In this document: positions 1 to 5,650 of the stretch, piece by piece
Layout of the letters: each line of letters begins with the position of its first letter
Numbering within the stretch: position 1 is the stretch's first letter
Assembly: GCA_030618205.1 (NCBI GenBank)
Contig: JAUXDR010000083.1
Coordinates: 1 to 5,721 of the forward strand
DNA: 5,721 nt
Direction: 5' to 3'
Origin: Deltaproteobacteria bacterium
GTDB taxonomy: Bacteria; Desulfobacterota; Dissulfuribacteria; Dissulfuribacterales; UBA3076
Program-made: the position numbers and the translations under genes
The notes under the pieces: model-generated
What the model saw: only the letters and a program-made list of their open reading frames with translations
The model's database searches: none
Told to the model about the DNA's origin: nothing

Positions 1-2066
1 CAGTTAAACAGGACAGAGGTTGGGCTCACTACAAGGGATGACCCTTGTTTTCTATTTTCCATCTCTCCTGCGAGCCATGCAAGGACCTGTACTGTCTTGC
101 CAAGCCCCATGTCATCAGCAAGTATGCCTCCGAAACTAAACTTCTTTAAAAAGGCAAACCAGCCCATAGAATCCTCCTGGTACGGCCGAAGGACTCCTTT
201 GAAACCGGCAGGTACCGGGACCCTTTCAATTCCTGAGAAATTTTTCAGGGCATTTTTTATCTCAAGGAAACGCTGGTCAACGGACTTTACTTCATTCTCT
301 TCCAGCAAAACGTCCAGGATCAAGGCCTGGGTCGATGGAAACCTTAGCGTCTTGCCGCGATTCCTTTTTTCCGACACAGCACCCAGTTCAAGGACGGAGA
401 GGTTGCGGGAAAGCCACTTCTCGGGAAGCAGCCCTGTGCTTCCGTCACCAAGCTTAACCGTCTGTTCTCCCCTTAGAAATGCCTTAATGGCCTTTGGCAA
501 TGAGACTACATGTTCTCCAAAGGATATTCCGCCTTCTAAATCAAACCAGTCTATGCCGGATGAGATACTTAGTTCAGTGATGCGACCTCCCCTGAAAGGC
601 TTTCTATTTTGTCCCTGGACCCTCCAACCATCTTCTGTCAATTCTGAAAGGACTTCGGCCGTTCCTTTAATATCCCTTTGAAATAGCTGGTCCTCTTGTC
701 GAAATCCCCTGTCAAGTAGTCCCATTAGGATCTCGGATTCGGCATCTTTATTTCGTTTTACCCGTTGCCATCTTTCAGTATCCAGCACGGAGGGTCTTTG
801 ATCATGCCAGTCTATTTCCAGATCTCCATAGTTCATAAAGACCTGTGTCTTTAAGAGACCTTTTTCAAGCTCCACTATAAGTAATGGTTTTGGAAATAAA
901 TCTTGTATGGTTTTGGGTGCTATCTCCTCTGGTAAGCGAATTTTTGGGCTGTCTGGAAGGGATTCTGCCTGGATCAAAAGGTCCCGGATGTCTTTCTGGG
1001 ATATCCCTATCTCCTCTGATTTCAACGCAGCCCTTATCCACGAAAGGCTGGGACCCGGTAACTCGAAAAGATACCCGTCATATATGAAAAGCACCGGCGA
1101 GGTATGAAAAAAAACAGGTATATTCGAAAGCAGCACGTCTTTGCTATCTTTTTTCAGCCTTACTGACGGCACGAGCTTGAACCCCTTTTTTTTCTTTTTG
1201 GCTTTCGGTTCTGCTGTCATCTCCAGCAATGCAGCAGATGGGACTGCCTTATGGAGGGGATCTGCCAGTTGTTTTTTGGCTGAATGAAAAACTCTACAAC
1301 GTTTTGTCTCGGCCAGCAGAGGCAGGACAAGTTCAAGGTCTCTTGATTCTAAGGCAAGGTCTACAAAATCTTTGTGAGTCGGCTGGTAATATCGGAAAAA
1401 ATCATTTCTTGGAATTCTCCCGGACACATTGTCCAGCATAGCAATTATGGCACGATCCACTCTGGGAAGACCCCTGTGCTCTATAGTAGCTGCCTGAAGT
1501 TTCCGTTCTCTTCCCAGTGTACCGTCTTTTCTAAGATACCTTTCAAAGGCAGATATCTCCACGGCCATCGAAGTGACGTTCAGCTCGTAACACAGGACAA
1601 ACTTACTGGAGCCATCCAGCCATGGAGGGGCTAGCGGTTTTCCTTGCCAGAGGGCATCTGTAAACAGTGTCCGCCAATCGGTCTTTTCCTTAGGCCGGGC
1701 CTTTTTATATTTGCCGTCGCCGGAAAGGGTTGGCATCCCCCCTGCCGCCAAGACCCTGTCTGCTTCAACTATGGCTGCCCACAGGTGTTTGCAGGGAAAA
1801 CCCTGTTGAAAAAAGGGACAGGTGCAGGAAACGTGAATTTTGCCGTCTCTTGAATGTCTGTCAACTACTGTCGCCGCATAGAGCTTTGAACCCTGGACTG
1901 CAGCTAAAATCCTTTCCTGCGAGACTTCTTTCAGTATTGCCTTTCCCTGTTCGGCATAATACTCACCGCGTTGGCGTATTACAGGCAGAAAAGAGTGTCT
2001 TAGTCGATCCTTCCAGAAACCTGGCTGATCTTTGCCCCTTTTGTTTCTAAAAAGCTTCCACCCCAT
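1..2066 (-). CDS. SWIM zinc-finger SNF2-family DEAD/DEAH ATPase, N-terminal 688 residues (C-terminus beyond window)
   Basis: A single minus-strand frame is open from an ATG at 2066-2064 to the window edge, with no stop in 688 codons. Residues 81-94 (CTCPFFQQGFPCKH) form a SWIM zinc finger with ligands C81, C83, C92 and H94. A long middle region (about 130-610) has the size and place of the bacterial SNF2-associated domain; this is inferred. The helicase core begins with LRPYQ (626-630), the Walker A motif DDMGLGKT (651-658, K657) and motif Ia VVSPTS (679-684). The DEAH box and second RecA lobe lie outside the window. Family knowledge: SNF2 ATPases translocate on double-stranded DNA and remodel nucleoprotein; the bacterial SWIM members have no settled role. 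An in-frame TAA at 2128-2126 limits the N-terminus. No clear Shine-Dalgarno precedes the ATG, and a TTG 17 codons upstream is possible. A Lys-rich stretch lies near residues 287-294. The identity is secure; the exact start is not. Confidence 0.93.
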   Translation of the reverse strand, partial: MGWKLFRNKRGKDQPGFWKDRLRHSFLPVIRQRGEYYAEQGKAILKEVSQERILAAVQGSKLYAATVVDRHSRDGKIHVSCTCPFFQQGFPCKHLWAAIVEADRVLAAGGMPTLSGDGKYKKARPKEKTDWRTLFTDALWQGKPLAPPWLDGSSKFVLCYELNVTSMAVEISAFERYLRKDGTLGRERKLQAATIEHRGLPRVDRAIIAMLDNVSGRIPRNDFFRYYQPTHKDFVDLALESRDLELVLPLLAETKRCRVFHSAKKQLADPLHKAVPSAALLEMTAEPKAKKKKKGFKLVPSVRLKKDSKDVLLSNIPVFFHTSPVLFIYDGYLFELPGPSLSWIRAALKSEEIGISQKDIRDLLIQAESLPDSPKIRLPEEIAPKTIQDLFPKPLLIVELEKGLLKTQVFMNYGDLEIDWHDQRPSVLDTERWQRVKRNKDAESEILMGLLDRGFRQEDQLFQRDIKGTAEVLSELTEDGWRVQGQNRKPFRGGRITELSISSGIDWFDLEGGISFGEHVVSLPKAIKAFLRGEQTVKLGDGSTGLLPEKWLSRNLSVLELGAVSEKRNRGKTLRFPSTQALILDVLLEENEVKSVDQRFLEIKNALKNFSGIERVPVPAGFKGVLRPYQEDSMGWFAFLKKFSFGGILADDMGLGKTVQVLAWLAGEMENRKQGSSLVVSPTSVLFN
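1185..1191 (-). other. Possible -1 slippery heptamer A AAA AAG inside the SNF2-like gene
   Basis: The coding strand has eight A's followed by four G's, and the zero-frame codons around 1191-1185 read as the classic A AAA AAG slippery heptamer. A -1 shift would add 13 codons and stop at TAG 1146-1144, giving a protein of about 307 residues with the SWIM finger but no ATPase. I see no AGGAG stimulator 10-14 bases upstream and no convincing downstream stem, so this may simply be a run of lysine codons. Confidence 0.2.
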
Positions 2067-2224
2067 ATCTGTGCCGTAGTTTCTGTGACAATGTTGTTTT
2101 GATGAAATCAACTTAAAAGCAAGCCCTTAATATACACTATTTTTGTGAATAAAGCAGTTAAATCATGTTTCCACTTTGCCTTATTTTTCGGGAAATCGGC
2201 CATTAAAGCCGGTCCGGATCAGAG

Positions 2225-2254
2225 GCTGAAGCAAAGCTTCGATAATATTTCAGC
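2225..2254. repeat. Overlapping small inverted repeats just upstream of the antitoxin promoter
   Basis: GCTGAA (2225-2230) pairs with TTCAGC (2249-2254). A tighter hairpin, GAAGC-AAA-GCTTC (2228-2240), shares bases 2228-2230 with it, so the two pairings exclude each other. The block ends exactly where the -35 hexamer begins. No T-run follows, so it is not an intrinsic terminator. It could be a regulator site or chance. Confidence 0.35.
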
Positions 2255-2283
2255 TTGATCTTCTAAAGTGACCATGGTATTAT
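2255..2283 (+). promoter_or_regulatory. Sigma-70-type promoter for the antitoxin
   Basis: TTGATC at 2255-2260 matches the -35 consensus at the first four bases. TATTAT at 2278-2283 matches five of six -10 bases. The spacer is exactly 17 bp. The expected start of transcription, near 2290, would leave a leader of about 38 bases before the ATG at 2328. It is the best promoter match noticed in the window and is well placed for the toxin-antitoxin operon. Confidence 0.7.
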
Positions 2284-2294
2284 GACCATGTCAT
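2269..2294 (+). promoter_or_regulatory. Operator-like repeats over the -10 box (probable antitoxin autoregulation site)
   Basis: TGACCATG occurs twice, at 2269-2276 and 2283-2290, with starts 14 bp apart. The second copy sits in a near-perfect palindrome, ATGAC-CAT-GTCAT (2282-2294). CATGGT (2273-2278) and ACCATG (2285-2290) also form a 6-bp inverted repeat. The elements flank and overlap the -10 box. Family knowledge: Phd/YefM antitoxins repress their own operon by binding palindromes at the promoter. That this is such an operator is inferred from position and symmetry. Confidence 0.55.
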
Positions 2295-2315
2295 TTCGGT
2301 TTTTGCGAATTCAAA

Positions 2316-2321
2316 AAGGAG
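2316..2321 (+). promoter_or_regulatory. Shine-Dalgarno AAGGAG for the antitoxin
   Basis: AAGGAG lies six bases before the ATG at 2328. This is strong and well spaced, and it fixes the antitoxin start. Confidence 0.85.
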
Positions 2322-2327
2322 CTTTTT

Positions 2328-2561
2328 ATGGAACATGTAATTTCTAAATCAAAATTCAAACCGCGCGCCTTGCACTATTTTCGCGAAGTGGAACAAACAG
2401 GAAGGGAATTAATCATCAGTGACCGGGGCAAACCGGTCTTAAAGATCGTGCCATTTACGGCAGATCCTGCCGAGTGCATAAAGGCACTTCGCAACTCTGT
2501 GATCAAGTACGAAGATCCAACTGCTCCTATAGGGTCAGATGATTGGGAGTCTTTAAAATGA
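2328..2561 (+). CDS. Phd/YefM-family type II antitoxin (orphan, toxin broken)
   Basis: This 77-residue protein has the typical Phd/YefM layout. The N-terminal half carries the DNA-binding and dimerisation fold: the ISKSKFKPRAL start (residues 5-15), a helix to about residue 24, then ISDRGKPVLKIVP (30-42). An acidic C-terminal tail ending YEDPTAPIGSDDWESLK (61-77) is the part that in this family wraps and inhibits the toxin. The length is normal. The start is fixed by a strong Shine-Dalgarno, and a good promoter with operator-like repeats lies upstream, so the gene looks expressible and self-repressing. Its TGA overlaps the ATG of the following PIN toxin frame as ATGA, the usual translational coupling of such pairs. 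That toxin is disrupted, so the antitoxin is probably an orphan. It may still repress its own promoter or neutralise a related toxin elsewhere; this is inference. Confidence 0.88.
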   Translation: MEHVISKSKFKPRALHYFREVEQTGRELIISDRGKPVLKIVPFTADPAECIKALRNSVIKYEDPTAPIGSDDWESLK

Positions 2562-2653
2562 TTGTTCTTGATACTCATGCCTGGGTATAGTTCATCAGTA
2601 ATCCGGAATTGCTCTCTAAGAGGGCAAAAGACGGAGTTTTGCAAAAGGCTTAA
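2558..2653 (+). pseudogene. Remnant of a PIN-domain (VapC-like) toxin, amber-interrupted and truncated
   Basis: The frame coupled to the antitoxin by ATGA starts MIVLDTHAWV, the hallmark N-terminus of PIN-domain toxins; D5 would be the first metal-binding acidic residue. Codon 11 is TAG (2588-2590), where relatives usually have Trp or another aromatic, so one TGG-to-TAG change would explain it. After the amber codon the same frame still reads like the family (FISNPELLSKRAK and on) to a TAA at 2651-2653, giving 31 codons plus the amber position. Intact PIN toxins have about 120-140 residues, so the later catalytic acidic residues and the whole domain core are missing. The gene ends 19 bp short of the xerD stop, which suggests a deletion. 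No functional RNase is expected. Readthrough of the TAG would not restore a complete toxin. Confidence 0.85.
2609..2627 (+). other. Short stem-loop in the toxin remnant
   Basis: TTGCTCTC-TAA-GAGGGCAA folds as an 8-bp stem with one U-G pair and a 3-base loop when read on the plus strand; on the minus strand the wobble becomes an A-C mismatch. No T-tract follows in either direction, so it is a poor intrinsic terminator. It may still protect the 3' end of the antitoxin transcript. It could equally be leftover coding sequence. Confidence 0.25.
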
Positions 2654-2672
2654 CAGTATGTAAAGCGGTCTC

Positions 2673-3593
2673 TCAGCCCCTGGGATGGTACTTCTGGTGG
2701 ATAGTACGCAGGTGCTGAAGGTCGAGATGGGTGTATATCTGGGTAGTGCTGATGTTGCTGTGGCCCAGGAGCATCTGCACGACCCTCAGATCCGCTCCAC
2801 CTTCCAGGAGATGCGTTGCAAAGGAATGGCGGAGCACGTGGGGAGAGACTTCGCTCTTAATACCTGCTGATATGGAATAGGCCTTGAATAGCTGCCAGAA
2901 CCTCTGTCTTGTAATGGGCTTCCCGGCCCTGCCGACAAATACAAAGTAACTGGCCTTTTTGCCCAAAAGCTTGGGCCTGCCGGACTTGAGATAATTGCCT
3001 AGCCACTCTATAGCCACCTTCCCCACCGGTACTACGCGTTCTTTATTTCCTTTGCCGAGTATCCTCAAATAACCAACTTTCATGTCTATCTGGTTAAGTT
3101 TCAAACCCACGGATTCAGAGGCCCTGAGCCCGCACGCATAAGTAAGCTCAAGGAGTGCTCTGTCCCTCAAGCCAGCGGGCTTATTTACTTCAGGTTGTTC
3201 CATCAGGGTCTCAACCTCGGAAACCGACAAAACCTCGGGGAGGTGGCCCCCTATTCGTGGATTATTGATAGCGGCAAGAGGTGTTGAGTTCAGGCTGTAT
3301 TCTTCCACCAGGAAGCGAAAGAAACCCCTGAGGGCTGAAAGTTTTCTGGCAGTGGTCCTCGGAGAAAGGCCGGAGTCCCGGAGTGATTTTAGCCACGCCA
3401 ATATGTCGTTGGGGCTTACATTGTCCGGACCTGCGAGTTCTTGTCTGTTTGCAAAATCAACGAAATTTAAAAGATCACGGCTGTATTCATCAAGGGTGCT
3501 GGGAGAAACCCCGTGGTCTATAGAAAGGCGGGCCATAAAGTCATCAAGAAGACCGGCCCAGGAGTTGGCTACTCCATCTGGCATATTTTTCAA
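2673..3593 (-). CDS. xerD: Site-specific tyrosine recombinase XerD
   Basis: This 306-residue protein belongs to the XerC/XerD integrases, which resolve chromosome dimers at dif with FtsK. An N-terminal SAM-like core-binding domain (about 10-95) precedes the catalytic domain (about 118-300). All catalytic residues are visible: R157 in CGLRASE, K181 in GKGNKE, H252 and R255 in HVLRH, H278 in LLGHSN, and Tyr nucleophile Y287 in TTQIYTH. Their spacing matches E. coli XerD (R148, K172, H244, R247, H270, Y279) with only an 8-9 residue shift. The VVQMLLGHSNISTTQIYTH block and the HxKYHPRG end favour XerD over XerC. The start shown is TTG (3593-3591), overlapping the previous stop as TTGA; an ATG three codons later (3584-3582) is the alternative. 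Neither has a strong Shine-Dalgarno, so translation probably depends on the upstream gene. It is the last gene of the minus-strand array. No dif-like site was found here. Confidence 0.95.
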   Translation of the reverse strand: MKNMPDGVANSWAGLLDDFMARLSIDHGVSPSTLDEYSRDLLNFVDFANRQELAGPDNVSPNDILAWLKSLRDSGLSPRTTARKLSALRGFFRFLVEEYSLNSTPLAAINNPRIGGHLPEVLSVSEVETLMEQPEVNKPAGLRDRALLELTYACGLRASESVGLKLNQIDMKVGYLRILGKGNKERVVPVGKVAIEWLGNYLKSGRPKLLGKKASYFVFVGRAGKPITRQRFWQLFKAYSISAGIKSEVSPHVLRHSFATHLLEGGADLRVVQMLLGHSNISTTQIYTHLDLQHLRTIHQKYHPRG

Positions 3594-4075
3594 GAAAGCT
3601 CTGTGAGTTGTATCTCAGCAGTTTCCCGGATTTCCGGATTCCTGGCGGTAAGGCTCAGTACTCTCAATTTGCTCTCAAGGCCTCTCCGTTCAACAGTTCC
3701 CTTTTCTCCAACAAGTTCACACAGGCCCTCAATAGCCTTACATACTAATTCTGAATCATTTTTGATATCCAGAATCAGAAGGAGCGCGCCCCAGTCCTGC
3801 GGCATTCCGTAAGTGTCCACATAGTGTCTAACAATAGACAGGAACCTCTTCCTGCCATAGGACTCATGTATAGCCATGAGGTCTTTAGAGTGCTCCGGCC
3901 GTCCCTTGGCACCCATAAACAGTTTTTCTGCTTCCTGTAAATAGCGTTCCTTCATCCTTGGGTCTTCAAGGGCTCTTTCAAGGTTGCTGCGCTCATCCTT
4001 TTTGTTTCTTGCGCTCCTGTTTCTATCGCGCTTTCTGTCTATTTCTTTCCAACTTTTCTTTCTTTCTCTAACCAT
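3590..4075 (-). CDS. Unrecognised 161-residue protein with basic N-terminus and helical C-terminal half
   Basis: I do not recognise a named family. Residues 1-45 are extremely charged and Lys/Arg-rich (start MVRERKKSWKEIDRKRDRNR), suggesting a disordered or nucleic-acid-binding tail. Residues 46-90 look helical. Residues 93-160 show alternating helices with regular leucines (WGALLLILDI, ELVCKAIEGLCELV, ESKLRVLSLTARN), like two or three HEAT-type repeats; the repeat reading is my inference. No signal peptide or membrane segment is visible. The ATG at 4075 lies 19 bases after the phosphatase stop, with only GAGGGA about 14 bases upstream as a possible Shine-Dalgarno. The TGA overlaps the xerD TTG start. 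The coupling suggests it is made together with XerD; a partner role is possible but unproven. It is very likely a real gene because its frame fills the operon gap exactly. Confidence 0.8.
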   Translation of the reverse strand: MVRERKKSWKEIDRKRDRNRSARNKKDERSNLERALEDPRMKERYLQEAEKLFMGAKGRPEHSKDLMAIHESYGRKRFLSIVRHYVDTYGMPQDWGALLLILDIKNDSELVCKAIEGLCELVGEKGTVERRGLESKLRVLSLTARNPEIRETAEIQLTELS

Positions 4076-4094
4076 AGGTCTTTTTCAATTCCCT

Positions 4095-4736
4095 CTATGC
4101 AAACATGAATTCAAAATCCGGAAGTACCAGGCAAGTAAGCCTTCCACCATAAACCGCACCCGTGTCAATACCTACCTTGTTAGCCTCAATTAATGGGACA
4201 GAAAACGGTGTATGACCGAAAATGACCCTTTTACCCCAGTCATAAGAAGATTTCAGAAAATGTGACCTGATCCAGAGGAGGTCTTCAGGGCTTTGTTCAG
4301 AAATCGAGATATAGGGTCTCATGCCTGCATGTACAAATATATAATCATTGGTCTCAAAATACAAATCCAGGTGATCAAGAAAATCCCGGTGGCTTTGGGG
4401 TATATCTATTTTGCCCTTTTCAACCGAATAACTCTCAAGGGTCTTTCTGCCACCGTTTGGGAGAAATATATCATGGTCCTCGCCCTTGAGGAACTGCATA
4501 AACATCCATTCATGGTTTCCCTTTAGAAATATTAGCCGATCCGCATGTTCTTTCTTTAGATCGAGCAACATCTCTATTACCCCTCGAGAATCCGGTCCTC
4601 GGTCCACATAGTCTCCAAGAAAGACCATCAGGTCCTTGTCCCAGTCTAATTGAATTATGCCAAGGAGGGTCTTTAGTTTGTCAAGACAACCGTGGATATC
4701 ACCTATGGCAAAGATTTTTCCAGCCGGGACTATCAT
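4095..4736 (-). CDS. PPP-family metallophosphatase (bacterial Ser/Thr protein phosphatase / ApaH-like)
   Basis: A 213-residue cytoplasmic metallophosphoesterase with the complete PPP signature. GDIHG (12-16; D13, H15), GDYVDRG (41-47; D42, D45, R46) and GNHE (73-76; N74, H75) supply the two-metal centre and phosphate contacts. FVHAG (134-138; H136) and GHTP (174-177; H175) supply the last metal-binding histidines. IDTGAVYGG (190-198) is the usual closing motif. These enzymes hydrolyse phosphomonoesters with Mn2+ or Fe2+. The length fits lambda-phosphatase and PrpA/PrpB/PrpE-type enzymes better than full ApaH (about 280 residues), but protein phosphatase and diadenosine-tetraphosphate hydrolase cannot be separated by motifs alone. 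The ATG (4736-4734) overlaps the upstream radical SAM stop as ATGA, with AGG five bases before, so translation is probably coupled. The stop is TAG. No partner kinase is visible in the window. Confidence 0.92.
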   Translation of the reverse strand: MIVPAGKIFAIGDIHGCLDKLKTLLGIIQLDWDKDLMVFLGDYVDRGPDSRGVIEMLLDLKKEHADRLIFLKGNHEWMFMQFLKGEDHDIFLPNGGRKTLESYSVEKGKIDIPQSHRDFLDHLDLYFETNDYIFVHAGMRPYISISEQSPEDLLWIRSHFLKSSYDWGKRVIFGHTPFSVPLIEANKVGIDTGAVYGGRLTCLVLPDFEFMFA

Positions 4737-5650
4737 CTGCGCCTATCAAGCCTGTTGAGTCCAACATCCCTTGCGGCCCTTAAGGCCTCGGCATACTCTT
4801 CCGGTTTAATCCTGCGATCTAAGGGGGGATGTTTATGTGCTGTGCCGCATGGTCTGTACTGGTCCATTACGTTTACGTAAGTATTTGGAGAAATCTCTTC
4901 AGCTATATACTTCAGTACGGATTTCGTGCCACTCAGTCCTCCGGGCAGGACAAGGTGCCTTATCAAAAGGCCCCTTTTCGCAACTCCGTCAGGGCCTATT
5001 ATCAGGTCTCCCACCTGCCTGTGCATCTCCTTGATTGCTTTCTTTGCCACCTGAGGATAGCGGGCTATATCTGATAGACGTTTTCCAACGTCTTTATCCC
5101 AGTACTTGAAGTCCGGCATGTAAATATCTATCACCCCGTCGAGTAGCCGTAGAGTCCTGATAGAATCATATCCCCCGGTGTTGTAGACAAGAGGTATGGA
5201 CAACCCTCCCCTGGCAGCCAGTACCAGAGCCTTTAATATAAAAGGCACTACATGGGATGGTGTTACGAAGTTTATGTTGTGGCATCCGTCTTTCTGTAAA
5301 GACAGAAAGCAAAAGGCCAGGACCTCGGTGGATACAGCCTGGCCGGCCCCCAAGTGGCTTATTTCATAGTTTTGACAATATAGACACCTCAAGTTGCACC
5401 AGGAGAAAAAGACAGTTCCTGATCCTTTTCTACCTACCAAAGGGGCCTCTTCTCCAAAGTGTGGACCATAGCTGGCAATTATTGCCTGGTCGGTGATTTT
5501 GCAAAACCCCTGCTCGCCTTCAAGTCTGTTTATCCGGCAAAGATGAAGACAGAGCTTACAGCAAGACAAAGACTCCCAGGCCCTGTCGGCCCGTCGATCC
5601 AACTCTCCGCTTTCAAGTAGTCTCAGATAACCTGGTTTGTCACTGCTCAT
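4733..5650 (-). CDS. Radical SAM protein of the COG1313 / PflX-like family
   Basis: A 305-residue radical SAM enzyme. CNLRCLYC (C85, C89, C92) is the CxxxCxxC motif that binds the 4Fe-4S cluster and SAM. An upstream cysteine set (C31, C34, C38, C50, in CKLCLHLC and GFC) is the conserved N-terminal metal-binding box of COG1313 proteins. Other family marks are HFGEEAPLVGRKGSGTVFFS (64-83), NINFVTPSH (125-133), YNTGGYDS (156-163), DIYMPDFKYWD (175-185) and RHLVLPGG (231-238). The family is related to pyruvate formate-lyase activating enzymes, but its own substrate is unknown, so the name PflX should not be read as a function. The length is near normal; the C-terminus ends in a short arginine-rich tail. 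A TAG directly precedes the ATG, so the start cannot be further upstream. The AAAGGAG at 5673-5667 is 16 bases away, longer than usual. It is the first complete gene of the minus-strand array. Confidence 0.92.
   Translation of the reverse strand: MSSDKPGYLRLLESGELDRRADRAWESLSCCKLCLHLCRINRLEGEQGFCKITDQAIIASYGPHFGEEAPLVGRKGSGTVFFSWCNLRCLYCQNYEISHLGAGQAVSTEVLAFCFLSLQKDGCHNINFVTPSHVVPFILKALVLAARGGLSIPLVYNTGGYDSIRTLRLLDGVIDIYMPDFKYWDKDVGKRLSDIARYPQVAKKAIKEMHRQVGDLIIGPDGVAKRGLLIRHLVLPGGLSGTKSVLKYIAEEISPNTYVNVMDQYRPCGTAHKHPPLDRRIKPEEYAEALRAARDVGLNRLDRRR

Larger units (their letters stand above)
2067..2327. other. Divergent intergenic region between the SNF2-like gene and the antitoxin
   Basis: The 261 bases between the two divergent starts hold no credible coding frame. 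Rightward signals (promoter, operator-like repeats, Shine-Dalgarno) are listed separately. Leftward, a TATATT box lies on the minus strand at 2134-2129, about 63 bases upstream of the SNF2 ATG. The hexamer 17 bases behind it (CTGCTT) is a poor -35, so that promoter is only a weak guess. A small CGGC/GCCG inverted repeat (2197-2200, 2208-2211) and a palindromic CCGGTCCGG (2209-2217) are visible but have no assigned role. Confidence 0.6.

Noticed and set aside
97..681. Plus-strand open frame of 194 codons
   Set aside because: It lies antisense within the SNF2-like gene, whose opposite frame encodes Walker A and other family motifs; the plus-strand product resembles nothing and is Ser/Pro-rich as expected for a shadow.
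884..2050. Several plus-strand frames of 66-106 codons
   Set aside because: All fall inside the continuous minus-strand SNF2-like frame, show no family motifs, and conflict with the SWIM finger coding at 1785-1826.
2269..2294. Possible dif/Xer recombination site near xerD
   Set aside because: The repeats lack the two 11-bp Xer arms around a 6-bp centre and lie over the antitoxin -10 box, where an operator explains them better. No other dif-like sequence was seen.
2588..2590. TAG in the toxin frame as a pyrrolysine or programmed readthrough codon
   Set aside because: Relatives have an aromatic residue here, and readthrough still yields only about 32 residues, so decay is the simpler explanation.
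2375..2644. Minus-strand frame of 89 codons opposite the antitoxin
   Set aside because: The plus strand encodes a clear Phd/YefM protein with promoter and Shine-Dalgarno; the antisense product has no recognisable feature.
2609..2653. Intrinsic terminator between the convergent antitoxin and xerD transcripts
   Set aside because: The stem-loop at 2609-2627 and the GCAAAA/TTTTGC pair lack an adjacent T-tract in either direction.
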